64,000 nt of DNA from Microbacterium sp. CSI-V (GCF_001984105.1 NZ_MTQM01000008.1:682001-746000); one strand, 5' to 3'. Positions 16,411 to 26,020 are shown, counted from the first letter of the stretch. Program-made: numbers and translations. The notes: generated by a model not told the origin, from the letters alone.

Positions 16411-17706
16411 GTGTCCACAGCATTCACGCGGTCTCGCCGGACGGTGGCCATCGTCGCGACAGGTGCCGCCGCGCTCCTGGCCCTCACCGCCTGCGCCGGT
16501 GGCGGCGGGAACGCCGCCGGCGGGTCAAAGTTCTCGTTCCTGGTGAACCAGGAGAACACCACGATCCCCGATCTCCTGACGAGCCTGAGCGCCGACCAGT
16601 GCAAGGCCGAGAACGACGCGCAGCCGCTCGAGGTCGAGACGGTCCCGCAGACGCAGCTCGACCAGAAGCTCCAGCTGCTCGCCGGCCAGAACGCCCTGCC
16701 CACGCAGTACGCGGCGGGCAACGCTCCGGCCCTCACCAAGGAACTCGCCAAGGGCGGCCAGGTCCTCGACCTGAAGAAGACCCTCACCGACCTCGGCGTC
16801 ATCGACAAGATCCAGCCCGCCGCCATCTCCACGATCGAGCAGCTGTACGGCGGCTTCAACGTCCTGCCGTACCAGTACAACATCGAGGGCATCTGGTACA
16901 ACAAGAAGCTCCTCAGCGACAACGGCATCCAGGTTCCGCAGACGTGGGACCAGCTCACCGCCGCCGCCGCGAAGCTCCAGGGCGCGGGCGTCCAGCCCTT
17001 CTCCGCCTCGGGTGAGCAGGGCTGGCCGATCACGCGCCTCATCAGCGGCTACATCTTCCGCGACCTCGGCCCCGACGCGTTGCAGAAGGTCGCCGACGGC
17101 GAGGCCAAGCTCACCGATCCTGAGTACGTCGCCGCGGCCCAGGCCGTCGCCGACCTCGGCACCGCCGGCTACTTCGGTCAGGGCGTGGGCTCGATCGACT
17201 ACGACACGGCCTTCAATACCTTCCTCACCGGCAAGGCCGCCTTCTTCTACATGGGCAGCTGGGCGCTGGCGAACTTCGCCGACGAGACGGCCAACCAGAT
17301 CGGGTCGGAGAACATCGGGTTCCTGCCCTTCCCGAACGTCACGGGCGGCAAGGGCGACGCCAGCCAGACGCCGGCCAACGTCGGTCTGCCTATGGCGCTG
17401 TCTGCCAAGGCCTACAACGACAACACCGGCAAGTGGCTCACCTGCATCGCCAACAACTACGGAGCCGAGTCGCTGTCGAAGGCCGACACGATCTCGGGCT
17501 TCACGGTCGACGGCGACGTCCAGGTCGACGACCTGACCGCCCTGGTCCAGGACCAGATCTCCTCCACCCAGGAGTCGGTGCTCTGGTTCGAGGCGCTCTT
17601 CAGTGCCAAGGCCACCGAGACGAGCCAGAAGAACGCGGCGCAGCTGCTCACCGGCGCGACCTCTCCCCAGGACTTCATGAGCCTGGTGCAGGCCGACCTG
17701 GGCTGA
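16411..17706 (+). CDS. Sugar ABC transporter solute-binding lipoprotein (CUT1 type)
   Basis: Carbohydrate-binding lipoprotein of 431 residues, with a lipobox LTAC (Cys28) after a short hydrophobic leader. The mature part is a family 1 solute-binding protein (KFSFLVNQENTT start; YNIEGIWYNKKLL). The GTG start is preceded by GAGGAGG. It heads an operon of binding protein, two permeases, zinc dehydrogenase and GH78 rhamnosidase, so it probably binds a rhamnosylated compound. It is only distantly similar to the first operon's binding protein, suggesting a different ligand. Confidence 0.92.
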   Translation: MSTAFTRSRRTVAIVATGAAALLALTACAGGGGNAAGGSKFSFLVNQENTTIPDLLTSLSADQCKAENDAQPLEVETVPQTQLDQKLQLLAGQNALPTQYAAGNAPALTKELAKGGQVLDLKKTLTDLGVIDKIQPAAISTIEQLYGGFNVLPYQYNIEGIWYNKKLLSDNGIQVPQTWDQLTAAAAKLQGAGVQPFSASGEQGWPITRLISGYIFRDLGPDALQKVADGEAKLTDPEYVAAAQAVADLGTAGYFGQGVGSIDYDTAFNTFLTGKAAFFYMGSWALANFADETANQIGSENIGFLPFPNVTGGKGDASQTPANVGLPMALSAKAYNDNTGKWLTCIANNYGAESLSKADTISGFTVDGDVQVDDLTALVQDQISSTQESVLWFEALFSAKATETSQKNAAQLLTGATSPQDFMSLVQADLG

Positions 17707-17716
17707 CGTGTCCTCC

Positions 17717-17748
17717 GAGGCGGGGGCGACCAGCGTCGCCCCCGCCTC
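17717..17748. terminator. Intercistronic hairpin after the second binding protein gene
   Basis: Perfect 13-bp stem GAGGCGGGGGCGA with loop CCAGCG, between binding protein and permease genes. Same position as the hairpin in the first importer operon, different sequence. Confidence 0.75.
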
Positions 17749-17769
17749 ACCCCCTTCGAAGGAATCCCC

Positions 17770-18654
17770 ATGAACAAAGTCCTCGGCGACCGCCGCGCGA
17801 TCGCGCTGCTGCTCGGACCGGCGCTCCTCGTCTACACCCTCGTCATGCTCATCCCGGTGGTGTGGTCGCTCGGATACACGCTCTTCGAGGGCAACGCGAT
17901 CTCGGGATTCGAGTTCGTCGGCACCGACAACCTCGTCCGCCTGTTCTCGGACCCGCGCGTCGCGGAGGCCCTGCGCTTCACGCTGCTCTACGCCGTGATC
18001 ATCACCGCGGGGCAGGTGCTGCTCGGGTACCTGCTCGCGCTCTTCTACGTCTTCGTCCTCCGCAACCGCGGCAGCGTGGTCCGCACGCTCGTGTTCTTCC
18101 CGGTCATCATCCCCACCGTGGCCGTCGCCCTGATGTTCCAGAAGCTGTTCGAGGTGGCGCCGCAGACCGGCCCGGTCAACGCCCTGCTGAACGTCTTCGG
18201 GGTGGCATCCGTCGACTGGTTCGGCAGCCCGGTCAGCGCGATCGTCGTCCTGGTGATCATGGATCTCTGGCGCTCGATGGGCTTCTACGCGGTCCTTCTC
18301 TACACGGGCCTGCTCGACATCCCCGACGACATCATGGAGTCCGCACGCCTGGACGGCGCGAACGGGTGGCGCATGGTGCGCAGCATCGTGCTCCCGCTGT
18401 CGCTGCCGGTGCTGCTGTCGTCGATCATCTTCTCGATCAACGGCACGCTGAAGGTCTTCGACTCGATCGTGGCCCTGACCAACGGAGGCCCGGGAACGGC
18501 GACCACTCCGCTGACCCTCTACATGTTCCAGACCTCGTTCAGCTACGGCGAGTACGGCTACGGCGCCTCGATCGCGCTGCTGCTGACGATCCTGTGCCTG
18601 ATCGTGACCGTCTTCATCTTCCGGTCGTCTCGCCGCGACGTCACGAAGGGCTGA
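17770..18654 (+). CDS. Sugar ABC transporter permease
   Basis: Membrane permease of 294 residues with six hydrophobic segments and an EAA-type loop (DIMESARLDGANGWRMV). The ATG is preceded by GAAGGA. It is the MalF-like partner of the next gene, 6 bases downstream, and forms the channel for the preceding binding protein. Confidence 0.93.
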   Translation: MNKVLGDRRAIALLLGPALLVYTLVMLIPVVWSLGYTLFEGNAISGFEFVGTDNLVRLFSDPRVAEALRFTLLYAVIITAGQVLLGYLLALFYVFVLRNRGSVVRTLVFFPVIIPTVAVALMFQKLFEVAPQTGPVNALLNVFGVASVDWFGSPVSAIVVLVIMDLWRSMGFYAVLLYTGLLDIPDDIMESARLDGANGWRMVRSIVLPLSLPVLLSSIIFSINGTLKVFDSIVALTNGGPGTATTPLTLYMFQTSFSYGEYGYGASIALLLTILCLIVTVFIFRSSRRDVTKG

Positions 18655-18660
18655 TCCGCC

Positions 18661-19554
18661 ATGTCCACCGCCACCCTTCCGACGTCCTCCGAGCAGCTGC
18701 GCCCCCGTCGCCGCCCGACCTCGCGCGCCGGGTCCGTGCGCCGCATCCCCGGCACCGTCCTCATCGTCCTGCTGGTGGCGATCGAGGTGCTCCCGCTGCT
18801 CTGGCTCCTCATGAACTCCTTCAAGAGCCAGGATGAGTTCCTCAACGCCCCCACCTGGGCGCTCCCGCGCGAGCTGAACCTGCAGAACTACGTCGACGCC
18901 TGGGTCACCGGCAACATCGGCCAGTACCTCGGCAACAGCGTCGTCGCGGTGTTCCCCGCGCTGGCGCTGATGCTGCTGCTCGGCGTCGCCGCCGGCTTCG
19001 TGCTCGAGGTGATGGTGTTCCGCGGGCGGGGCGGCATCCTGCTGCTCTTCCTCGCCGGCATCATGGTGCCCGGCCAGATGATCCTGCTCCCGCTGTTCTC
19101 GGTGTACTTCCAGGCCGGCATCACGGGGTCGCTGTGGCCGCTCATCATCACCTACACGGCCACGGGTCTGCCCCTCACCGTGTTCATGATGGCGACGTAC
19201 TTCCGCGCGATCCCTCGGGAGGTGTTCGAGGCCTCGACGCTCGACGGCGCCTCGATCTTCCGGTCGTTCTTCTCCGTGGCGCTGCCGATGGCCCGCAACT
19301 CGATCGTGACCGTCGGGCTCGTGCAGTTCTTCTTCTTCTGGAACGACCTCCTCATCGCCCTGACCTTCACCAATTCCTCGCAGCTGCGGACGGTCCAGGT
19401 GGGGCTGCTGAACTTCACGGGGCAGTTCGGTGCCACCCAGTACGGCCCGCTCTTCGCGGCGATCTGCATCAACGTCTTCGGCATCCTGGCGATCTACCTC
19501 GTGCTCAACCAGCGCATCATGGCGGGTCTGGCCAGCGGCGCGGTGAAGGGATGA
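18661..19554 (+). CDS. Sugar ABC transporter permease
   Basis: MalG-like permease of 297 residues: basic N-terminus, six helices and the EAA loop EVFEASTLDGASIFRSF. Its stop overlaps the next start (ATGA), so importer and dehydrogenase are translationally coupled. No ATPase subunit is encoded in the operon. Confidence 0.93.
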   Translation: MSTATLPTSSEQLRPRRRPTSRAGSVRRIPGTVLIVLLVAIEVLPLLWLLMNSFKSQDEFLNAPTWALPRELNLQNYVDAWVTGNIGQYLGNSVVAVFPALALMLLLGVAAGFVLEVMVFRGRGGILLLFLAGIMVPGQMILLPLFSVYFQAGITGSLWPLIITYTATGLPLTVFMMATYFRAIPREVFEASTLDGASIFRSFFSVALPMARNSIVTVGLVQFFFFWNDLLIALTFTNSSQLRTVQVGLLNFTGQFGATQYGPLFAAICINVFGILAIYLVLNQRIMAGLASGAVKG

Positions 19555-20591
19555 CGGCACCGGAGTTCCTGCGCGCGGCCGTGATGACGACGGTCGACAC
19601 GACCGTCGTCGAGACCCGGCCCGTACCGGCGCTCGCCCCGCACGAGGTGCTCGTGGAGATCCGCGCCGTGGGCGTGTGCGGCTCGGACGTGCATTGGTAC
19701 CGCGACGGGCGCATCGGGTCCACGCGCGTCGAGGCTCCGCTCGTGCTCGGGCACGAGGCATCCGGGGTCATCGTCGCGGTCGGTGCCGATGTCCCCGACG
19801 CCCGCGTGGGGCGACGTGTCGCGCTCGAACCGGGCGTCCCGTGCGGCCGCTGCACGCAGTGCCGGGCCGGGCGGTACAACCTGTGTCCCCACGTGCGGTT
19901 CTTCGCGACCCCTCCCGTCGACGGGGCCTTCGCGACCCACGTCGCGCTGGCGTCCGACTTCGCCCACGACGTCCCCGACGCGCTCGACGACGACCAGGCG
20001 GCGCTCATCGAGCCGCTCGCGGTGGCGCTGTGGGCCGTGCGGAAGGCCGGCGTCGGCATCGGCGACCGCGTTCTCGTGAGCGGGGCGGGACCCGTCGGTC
20101 TGCTCGTGCTGCAGGTCGCCCGCGACGCCGGTGCCGAGGTGTGCGTGAGCGACGTCTCCGAGGAGCGGCTCGCCGTGGCGGCCGACCTGGGGGCGTCGAC
20201 GACGATGGACCCCCGCACCGAGCCGCTGCCGGCCGACCGCGCGGTGCTCATCGAGTGCTCGGGTGCCGCCGCGGCGATCCGTGCCGGTGTCGCCGCGCTG
20301 GAGCCGGCCGGCCGCGCCGTGCTGGTGGGGATGGCCGCGAACGGCGAGGTCACGCTCCCGCTCGACGTGCTCCAGTCGCGCGAGATCTCGCTGACCGGCA
20401 CGTTCCGGTACGCGAATCAGTACCCGGATGCCATCGCCCTCGCCGCCGCGGGACGGGTGGATCTCCGCCGCCTGGTGACGAGCGTGCACCCCCTCGGCGC
20501 CGTGCACGACGCCCTCCTTCTCCCCGGGCGCGATCGCTCGGCCCTCAAGCCCATGGTTCACCCGCAGCAGGATGAGATGACCACCGCATGA
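19551..20591 (+). CDS. Zinc-dependent medium-chain dehydrogenase, sorbitol-dehydrogenase type
   Basis: NAD(P)-dependent polyol/sugar dehydrogenase of 346 residues. Catalytic zinc ligands Cys43 (GVCGSDVHWY), His68 and Glu69 (GHEASG) are present, as are the four structural-zinc cysteines (98, 101, 104, 112). The Rossmann motif is GAGPVG. Start overlaps the permease stop by ATGA and the stop overlaps the rhamnosidase start by ATGA. Its position between importer and rhamnosidase suggests it oxidises the released sugar or the aglycone-linked polyol; L-rhamnose catabolism proper is not encoded here, so the substrate remains a guess. Confidence 0.9.
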   Translation: MTAPEFLRAAVMTTVDTTVVETRPVPALAPHEVLVEIRAVGVCGSDVHWYRDGRIGSTRVEAPLVLGHEASGVIVAVGADVPDARVGRRVALEPGVPCGRCTQCRAGRYNLCPHVRFFATPPVDGAFATHVALASDFAHDVPDALDDDQAALIEPLAVALWAVRKAGVGIGDRVLVSGAGPVGLLVLQVARDAGAEVCVSDVSEERLAVAADLGASTTMDPRTEPLPADRAVLIECSGAAAAIRAGVAALEPAGRAVLVGMAANGEVTLPLDVLQSREISLTGTFRYANQYPDAIALAAAGRVDLRRLVTSVHPLGAVHDALLLPGRDRSALKPMVHPQQDEMTTA

Positions 20592-23179
20592 CCGTAGACG
20601 TATCCCCCCTCACGTTCGAACACCTCCGCGACGCCCTCGGCATCGGCGTCGCAGCCCCGCGCCTGTCGTGGAAGGCCGACGCTCCCGCCGGGTGGCGGCA
20701 GGTCGGGTACGAACTCGAGATCACGACAGATCACGGCGTCGAGACCTCCGGGATCGTGCGCAGCACCGAGTCCGTGCTGGTCGACTGGCCCTTCGCGCCC
20801 CTGACCTCGCGCGAGGCGGCCACCGTGCGCGTGCGCGTGATCGGCGGCGACGACGGGGCATCCGCGTGGTCGCCGGCGTCGCGGGTCGAAGCGGGACTCC
20901 TGGATGCCACGGACTGGGTCGCCGGCGTCGTCGGGCCCGCATGGGACGAGGAACCCGAGGAGTTGCGGCATCCGCCCCGTGTGCGCCGCGCGTTCGAGGT
21001 CGCCTCGGACGTCCGCAGCGCGCGACTGTACGTCTCGGCGCACGGGCTGTACGAGGTCGAGATCAACGGCCGCAGGGTCGGCGACGACGCGCTGTCGCCG
21101 GGCTGGACGGTCTACGGCGAGCGGCTGCGGTACTACACGTACGACGTCACCGATCACCTCCGTGCGGGCGCGAACGCGATCGGCTCGTGGCTCGCCGACG
21201 GCTGGTACCGCGGGCGCCTGGGGTTCCACGGCGGCTACCCGAACCTGTACGGCAGCGACATCGGCCTCATCGCCCAGCTCGAGATCGAGCACGTCGACGG
21301 CACGCGCTCGACCGTGGCGACGGATGCCGAGTGGGAGGCGGCTCCGAGCCCGATCGTGTCTACCGGCCTGTACGAGGGCGAGCACTTCGATGCGCGGCTG
21401 GACCGCCCGGACTGGGCGACGGCGGTGGACCCGGCATGGACGCCCGCGCGGCTCCTCCCGGTCGACCATGCGACGCTCGTGGCGCCGGAGGGTCCGCCGG
21501 TGCGATGCACGGAGGAGCTCGCGCCGGTCGAGGTGACAAGGTCGTCGACCGGCGCCTGGATCCTCGACTTCGGCCAGAACATCTCGGGACGCCTCCGGTT
21601 GTCGGTGGATGCCGAGCCGGGACGCGTCATCACCCTCCGCCATGCCGAGGTGCTCCAGGACGGTGAGCTGTACACCCGGCCCCTCCGTGGGGCCGAAGCC
21701 ACCGACGTCCTCGTCCACCGCGGTGGGGAGCTGGAGTGGGAGCCGCGTTTCACGATCCACGGGTTCCGGTACGCCGAGGTGACGGGCTGGCCGGGCGCCA
21801 TCGCCCCCGGCGCGATCACGGCCCGGGTGTACCACACCGACATGGAGCGCACCGGCTGGTTCTCGTCGTCGGATCCGCTGCTGAACCGCCTGCACGAGAA
21901 CGTGCGGTGGTCGATGCGCGACAACTTCGTCGACATCCCCACCGACTGTCCGCAGCGCGACGAGCGGCTCGGCTGGACCGGCGATCTGCAGGTGTTCGCG
22001 CCCGCGGCATCCTTCCTCTACGACTGTTCGGGCATGCTCCGCTCGTGGCTGCGCGACGTCGCCGTCGAGCAACTGCCGGACGGCACTGTCCCCTGGTACG
22101 TGCCGGTCATCCCGGGAGGCGAGGAGTGGACACCCATCCGCCCGGGCGCCGCGTGGGGCGATGTCGCGGTCCTGACGCCGTGGACGCTCTACCGGCAGTT
22201 CGGCGACTCACGGATCCTGCGCGACCAATACGACTCGGCGCGGAAGTGGGTCGACCTCGTAGCGCGGCTCGCCGGACCGTCGCGCCTGTGGAACACCGGC
22301 TTCCAGCTCGGCGACTGGCTCGACCCGGCGGCTCCCCCGCACGATCCCGCGGATGCCACGACCGATCGGTACCTCGTCGCGACGGCGTACTTCGCGTGGT
22401 CGAGCCGCCACCTGGCGAAGACGGCGGAGGTCCTCGGCCGTGCGGGGGATGCGGCGACCTACGCGAAGCTCGCGGACGAGGTGCGCGAGGCCTTCCGTCG
22501 CGAGTACGTGACGGGGGCAGGACTTCTCTCCAGCGATGCCCAGACCGCGTACGCCCTGGCCATCGAGTTCGAGCTGTACGGCGACGTGGCGGAACGCGAC
22601 GTCTGGGGTGCCCGCTTGGCAGAGCTCGTCCGCGCCGGCGGCAACCGCATCGCGACGGGATTCGCGGGGACACCGCTCATCACCGATGCGCTCACGCGCT
22701 CCGGGCACGTCGACACCGCGTACGACCTGCTGCTCGAGAAGGAGTGCCCGTCGTGGATGTACACGGTGCTCTCGGGCGGCACGACGACGTGGGAGCGCTG
22801 GGACAGCCTGCTGCCCGACGGCACGGTCAACCCGGGCGGCATGACCTCGTTCAACCACTTCGCCCTCGGCGCGGTGGCCGACTGGATCCACCGCACCGTC
22901 GGGGGTCTCGCGCCCCTCGAGCCGGGCTATCGCCGCATCCTGTTCGCGCCCCGTCCGGGTGGCGGGCTGACCCACGCGTCGGCCGAGCACGAGACGCCGT
23001 ACGGCCGCGCCGCGATCGCGTGGCGCCTCGCCGACGGTGAGCTGACGGTCGAGGTGCGCGTGCCGACGGGGGCCACCGGTGTGGTCGACCTCCCGGACGG
23101 TCGAAGGTTCGAGGTGGCGTCGGGCGTGCACGAGTTCGCGGGATCGCGCGCTTTCGGCCGCGAGGTGTTCTCCGCATAA
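20588..23179 (+). CDS. Alpha-L-rhamnosidase, GH78
   Basis: Intracellular GH78 rhamnosidase of 863 residues. It has an N-terminal fibronectin-like domain (LSWKADAPAGWRQVGYELEI), the conserved beta-sandwich (ADGWYRGRLGF), the catalytic helical barrel with DCPQRDERLGWTGD (D453, D458, E459, D466) and WERWD (E736), and a C-terminal beta domain. The paralogue at 6703 lacks the extra N-terminal domain, hence is 113 residues shorter. Translationally coupled to the dehydrogenase. The TAA stop is supplied by the first arm of an intergenic palindrome. Confidence 0.93.
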   Translation: MTVDVSPLTFEHLRDALGIGVAAPRLSWKADAPAGWRQVGYELEITTDHGVETSGIVRSTESVLVDWPFAPLTSREAATVRVRVIGGDDGASAWSPASRVEAGLLDATDWVAGVVGPAWDEEPEELRHPPRVRRAFEVASDVRSARLYVSAHGLYEVEINGRRVGDDALSPGWTVYGERLRYYTYDVTDHLRAGANAIGSWLADGWYRGRLGFHGGYPNLYGSDIGLIAQLEIEHVDGTRSTVATDAEWEAAPSPIVSTGLYEGEHFDARLDRPDWATAVDPAWTPARLLPVDHATLVAPEGPPVRCTEELAPVEVTRSSTGAWILDFGQNISGRLRLSVDAEPGRVITLRHAEVLQDGELYTRPLRGAEATDVLVHRGGELEWEPRFTIHGFRYAEVTGWPGAIAPGAITARVYHTDMERTGWFSSSDPLLNRLHENVRWSMRDNFVDIPTDCPQRDERLGWTGDLQVFAPAASFLYDCSGMLRSWLRDVAVEQLPDGTVPWYVPVIPGGEEWTPIRPGAAWGDVAVLTPWTLYRQFGDSRILRDQYDSARKWVDLVARLAGPSRLWNTGFQLGDWLDPAAPPHDPADATTDRYLVATAYFAWSSRHLAKTAEVLGRAGDAATYAKLADEVREAFRREYVTGAGLLSSDAQTAYALAIEFELYGDVAERDVWGARLAELVRAGGNRIATGFAGTPLITDALTRSGHVDTAYDLLLEKECPSWMYTVLSGGTTTWERWDSLLPDGTVNPGGMTSFNHFALGAVADWIHRTVGGLAPLEPGYRRILFAPRPGGGLTHASAEHETPYGRAAIAWRLADGELTVEVRVPTGATGVVDLPDGRRFEVASGVHEFAGSRAFGREVFSA

Positions 23180-23241
23180 ACGCTTCCGGCGTCCATAAAC
23201 GCGATGACAGCGCGTTTATGCGCGCGGACAGCGTTTATGCG
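23173..23241. repeat. Nested palindrome, ATAAACGC family, copy 1
   Basis: Outer arms CGCATAAACGCT/AGCGTTTATGCG enclose inner arms CATAAACGCG/CGCGTTTATG. The first arm contains the TAA stop of the rhamnosidase gene. A related 20-bp-arm palindrome lies at 57379. Could act as a terminator, but shared sequence with the distant copy points to a dispersed repeat family. Confidence 0.85.
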
Positions 23242-23277
23242 TGACCTGGCGGCCACGTCCGGGCCACTCTGCTGAGT

Positions 23278-23306
23278 TTGAGAACGGTTATCACTACCGA
23301 TACAGT
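23278..23306 (+). promoter_or_regulatory. Promoter of the zinc importer operon
   Basis: TTGAGA, 17-base spacer, TACAGT. The -10 box ends 7 bases before the ATG, so the transcript is probably leaderless. The -35 is covered by the Zur box. Confidence 0.65.
23279..23293. promoter_or_regulatory. Zur box
   Basis: TGAGAACGGTTATCA, a 7-1-7 pseudo-palindrome with one asymmetric position per arm, matching the TGAnAAC-n-GTTnTCA pattern of actinobacterial Zur sites. It overlaps the -35 of the importer promoter, consistent with zinc-dependent repression by the Fur-family gene 2.7 kb downstream. Confidence 0.8.
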
Positions 23307-23313
23307 GGATGCC

Positions 23314-24312
23314 ATGACCCGACGCCTGCTCGCCCCCCTCGTCCTCGGCGCGGCCTCCGTGCTCGCCCTCGCCGGTTGCGCCGGCACGTCGCCCTCGGCC
23401 GGGTCGACGCCGGGCGCGGACGGCAAGGTCGCCGTCGTGGCATCCACGGATGTCTACGGCTCGATCGCGCAGGACATCGGCGGCGACTTCGTCGACGTGA
23501 CGTCGATCATCACCTCGCCGACGCAGGACCCGCACGAGTGCGAGGCCAGCGCCCAGGACCAGCTGACGCTCAAGGGCGCGCAGCTCGTCATCGAGAACGG
23601 CGCCGGATACGACTCGTTCATGGAGTCCCTGGTCGAGGCGAGCGGCTCGACCGCCGAGGTCCTCACCGCCGTCGAGTACAACCACGACTACCCGGGTTCC
23701 GAGTCGCACGACGACGCCAGCGCCGCGCCCAGCGAGAGCGCTGACGACCACACCCACGCCGAGGGCGACGCACACGACCACATCGAGGGCTTCAACGAGC
23801 ACGTCTGGTACGACCCGCACACCGTCGAAGACCTCGCGAAGGCGATCGCCGAGCACCTCGGCGAGCTCGCCCCCGAGCACGCCGCCGACTTCACCGCGAA
23901 CGCCGACGCGTTCGTGCAGCAGATCGCCGGACTCGAGGATTCGCTGGGTCAGATCGAAGCGAAGGATGCCGGGGCGAAGGTGTTCGTCACCGAGCCCGTG
24001 CCGGTGTACCTCATCGAAGCCGCGGGTCTCGTCAACGCGACCCCGAACCAGTTCAGCGAGTCCGTCGAAGAGGGTCAGGACGTCCCGCCCGCGACGCTGC
24101 TGGAGTCGCTCCAGCTGATCGACTCGGGCCAGATCCAGGTCATGATCGTGAACCCGCAGACCGGCGGTGCCGAGACCACGCAGGTCATGGACGAAGCGAA
24201 GTCCAAGAACATTCCGGTGCTGGAGTTCACCGAGACGCTTCCCGAGGGCCAGACTTACCTCTCGTGGATGCAGAGCAACATCGCCGCGCTGTCGGACGCC
24301 CTGGCGGCGTGA
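23314..24312 (+). CDS. Zinc ABC transporter substrate-binding lipoprotein (ZnuA/AdcA type)
   Basis: High-affinity zinc (possibly manganese) binding lipoprotein of 332 residues. Lipobox LAGC (Cys22). Metal-site landmarks are DPHECE and NEHVWYDPH; between them runs an acidic His-rich loop (DDHTHAEGDAHDH) typical of zinc rather than manganese members. The position that often holds the third His of the site reads FVTEPVPVYLIEAAGL, with Glu instead. I take the ATG 7 bases after the -10 box (leaderless) rather than an upstream ATG lying inside the Zur box region. First gene of a znuA-znuC-znuB-like operon under a Zur box. Confidence 0.92.
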   Translation: MTRRLLAPLVLGAASVLALAGCAGTSPSAGSTPGADGKVAVVASTDVYGSIAQDIGGDFVDVTSIITSPTQDPHECEASAQDQLTLKGAQLVIENGAGYDSFMESLVEASGSTAEVLTAVEYNHDYPGSESHDDASAAPSESADDHTHAEGDAHDHIEGFNEHVWYDPHTVEDLAKAIAEHLGELAPEHAADFTANADAFVQQIAGLEDSLGQIEAKDAGAKVFVTEPVPVYLIEAAGLVNATPNQFSESVEEGQDVPPATLLESLQLIDSGQIQVMIVNPQTGGAETTQVMDEAKSKNIPVLEFTETLPEGQTYLSWMQSNIAALSDALAA

Positions 24313-25121
24313 GCGACACCGTCCCCCTGCGCATCCGCGGCGCCGCGCTCGAACGCGGCGGACGCGAACTGTGGTCCGGGCTCGACCTTCAGGTCGAGCC
24401 CGGCGAGCTCGTTGCGGTCCTGGGTCCCAGCGGCTCGGGCAAGACGACGCTCCTCCGGGCCATCCTCGGCCTCGAGCGGCTGAGCGGCGGCACGATCGAG
24501 GCGCTCGGTGCGCCCGTCCGCCGCGCGGGCAACCGCCGGATCGGCTACGTGCCGCAGCAACGGCCCCTGCCCCGCGAAACGCCGTTGCGCGGGCGCGACA
24601 TCGTCGGTCTGGGCGTCGACGGGCACCGGTTCGGGCTGCCGTTCTCGCGCCGCAAGGATCGTGCCCGCATCGACGAACTGCTCGCGGCGGTGGGCGCCGA
24701 CGCGTTCGCGGATCGCCCCGTCGGGTTGCTCTCCGGCGGTGAGCAGCAGCGGCTCCGCGTGGGGCAGGCGCTCGCCGACGATCCCCGCCTGCTGCTGTGC
24801 GACGAGCCCCTGACGAGCCTCGACCTGGCGAACCAGCAGGCGGTGGTGCGGCTCATCGACCGCCACCGTCGCGAGCGCGACGCCGCGGTGCTGCTGATCA
24901 CCCACGACATCAATCCCGTTCTGGCGAACGTGGACCGCATCCTGTACATCGCCCACGGCCGTTTCACGCTCGGCACCCCCGATGAGGTGCTGACGTCCGA
25001 GACGCTCAGCGCCCTCTACGGCGCACCGGTCTTCGTGACCCGCGCCGGCGGACGACTCGTCGTCGTGGGTGCGCCCGACGCCGACGAGGCCCACCACCAC
25101 CACGACGAGGACGACGCATGA
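24309..25121 (+). CDS. Zinc ABC transporter ATP-binding protein (ZnuC type)
   Basis: ATPase of 270 residues: Walker A GPSGSGKTT, signature LLSGGEQQRL, Walker B LLLCDEPL and switch His in LLITHDI. The GTG start overlaps the preceding TGA. The His-rich C-terminal tail (EAHHHHDEDDA) fits a zinc context. It powers the adjacent permease and is coupled to it by ATGA overlap. Confidence 0.92.
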   Translation: MSDTVPLRIRGAALERGGRELWSGLDLQVEPGELVAVLGPSGSGKTTLLRAILGLERLSGGTIEALGAPVRRAGNRRIGYVPQQRPLPRETPLRGRDIVGLGVDGHRFGLPFSRRKDRARIDELLAAVGADAFADRPVGLLSGGEQQRLRVGQALADDPRLLLCDEPLTSLDLANQQAVVRLIDRHRRERDAAVLLITHDINPVLANVDRILYIAHGRFTLGTPDEVLTSETLSALYGAPVFVTRAGGRLVVVGAPDADEAHHHHDEDDA

Positions 25122-25978
25122 ACTGGGCGGACGTGGGCGACGCGCTGTTCGGCGGCGTGAGCCAGTACGGGGCGATCCTCGAGCTCGTGCAGAACTCCGT
25201 CTACGCGGGCGCGGTGCTCGGGCTCGTCGGCGGACTCATCGGCGTCTTCGTCATGCAGCGCGACATGGCGTTCGCCGTCCACGGCATCAGCGAGCTGTCG
25301 TTCGCGGGGGCGGCGGTGGCGCTCCTCATCGGTGTCGACGTCGTGTCGGGGTCGATCGTGGGGTCGCTCATCGCGGCGGCGATCATCGGTCTGCTCGGAG
25401 CCCGTGCGCGCGACCGCAACTCGATCATCGGCGTGCTGATGCCCTTCGGCCTGGGTGTCGGCATCCTGTGCCTGTCGCTCTACAACGGCCGGAGCGCCAC
25501 CCGGTTCAGCCTGCTGACCGGGCAGATCGTCTCGGTGCAGAGCGCCCAGCTCGGCTGGCTCGTCGTCATCGGGCTGATCGTGCTCATCGCGCTGCTGATG
25601 ATCTGGCGCCCGCTGCGCTTCGACTCGCTCGATCCGCAGTCCGCCGCCGCCCGCGGTGTGCCGACGACGGCGGTGTCGCTGGGCTTCATGCTGCTGCTCG
25701 GACTCATCGTCGCCGTCGCCGTGCACATCATCGGCGCGCTGCTCGTGATGGCGCTGCTGGTGACGCCGGCCGCGGCGGCGATGCGCGTGGCATCCGGTCC
25801 GCTCTCGGTGCCGCTGCTGGCGGCGCTGTTCGGCTTCGTGTCGGCCGTGGGCGGCGTGCTTCTCGCGGTCGCGGGGACCCTGCCGGTGAGCCCGTACATC
25901 ACCACGATCTCGTTCGTGATCTACCTCGTCTGCCGGGTCGTGGGGGCGCGGCGCGACCGCACCACCCGGGCGGTGTAG
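25118..25978 (+). CDS. Zinc ABC transporter permease (ZnuB type)
   Basis: ABC-3 family permease of 286 residues with about eight to nine hydrophobic segments (FVMQRDMAFAVHGISELSFA near the N-terminus is a family signature). Completes the metal importer. The gap to the zur gene is only 42 bases but contains its own -10-like box, so zur may also be transcribed separately. Confidence 0.92.
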   Translation: MNWADVGDALFGGVSQYGAILELVQNSVYAGAVLGLVGGLIGVFVMQRDMAFAVHGISELSFAGAAVALLIGVDVVSGSIVGSLIAAAIIGLLGARARDRNSIIGVLMPFGLGVGILCLSLYNGRSATRFSLLTGQIVSVQSAQLGWLVVIGLIVLIALLMIWRPLRFDSLDPQSAAARGVPTTAVSLGFMLLLGLIVAVAVHIIGALLVMALLVTPAAAAMRVASGPLSVPLLAALFGFVSAVGGVLLAVAGTLPVSPYITTISFVIYLVCRVVGARRDRTTRAV

Positions 25979-26020
25979 CCGCCCAGGCGATTCACCACTG
26001 GCCTCGGTAGACTCGGCGGC

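Noticed and set aside
16525..19761. 1078-codon open frame on the minus strand
   Set aside because: It lies opposite the binding protein and two permease genes, is very rich in Arg, His, Glu and Asp without any domain pattern, and is the expected antisense shadow of high-GC coding sequence.
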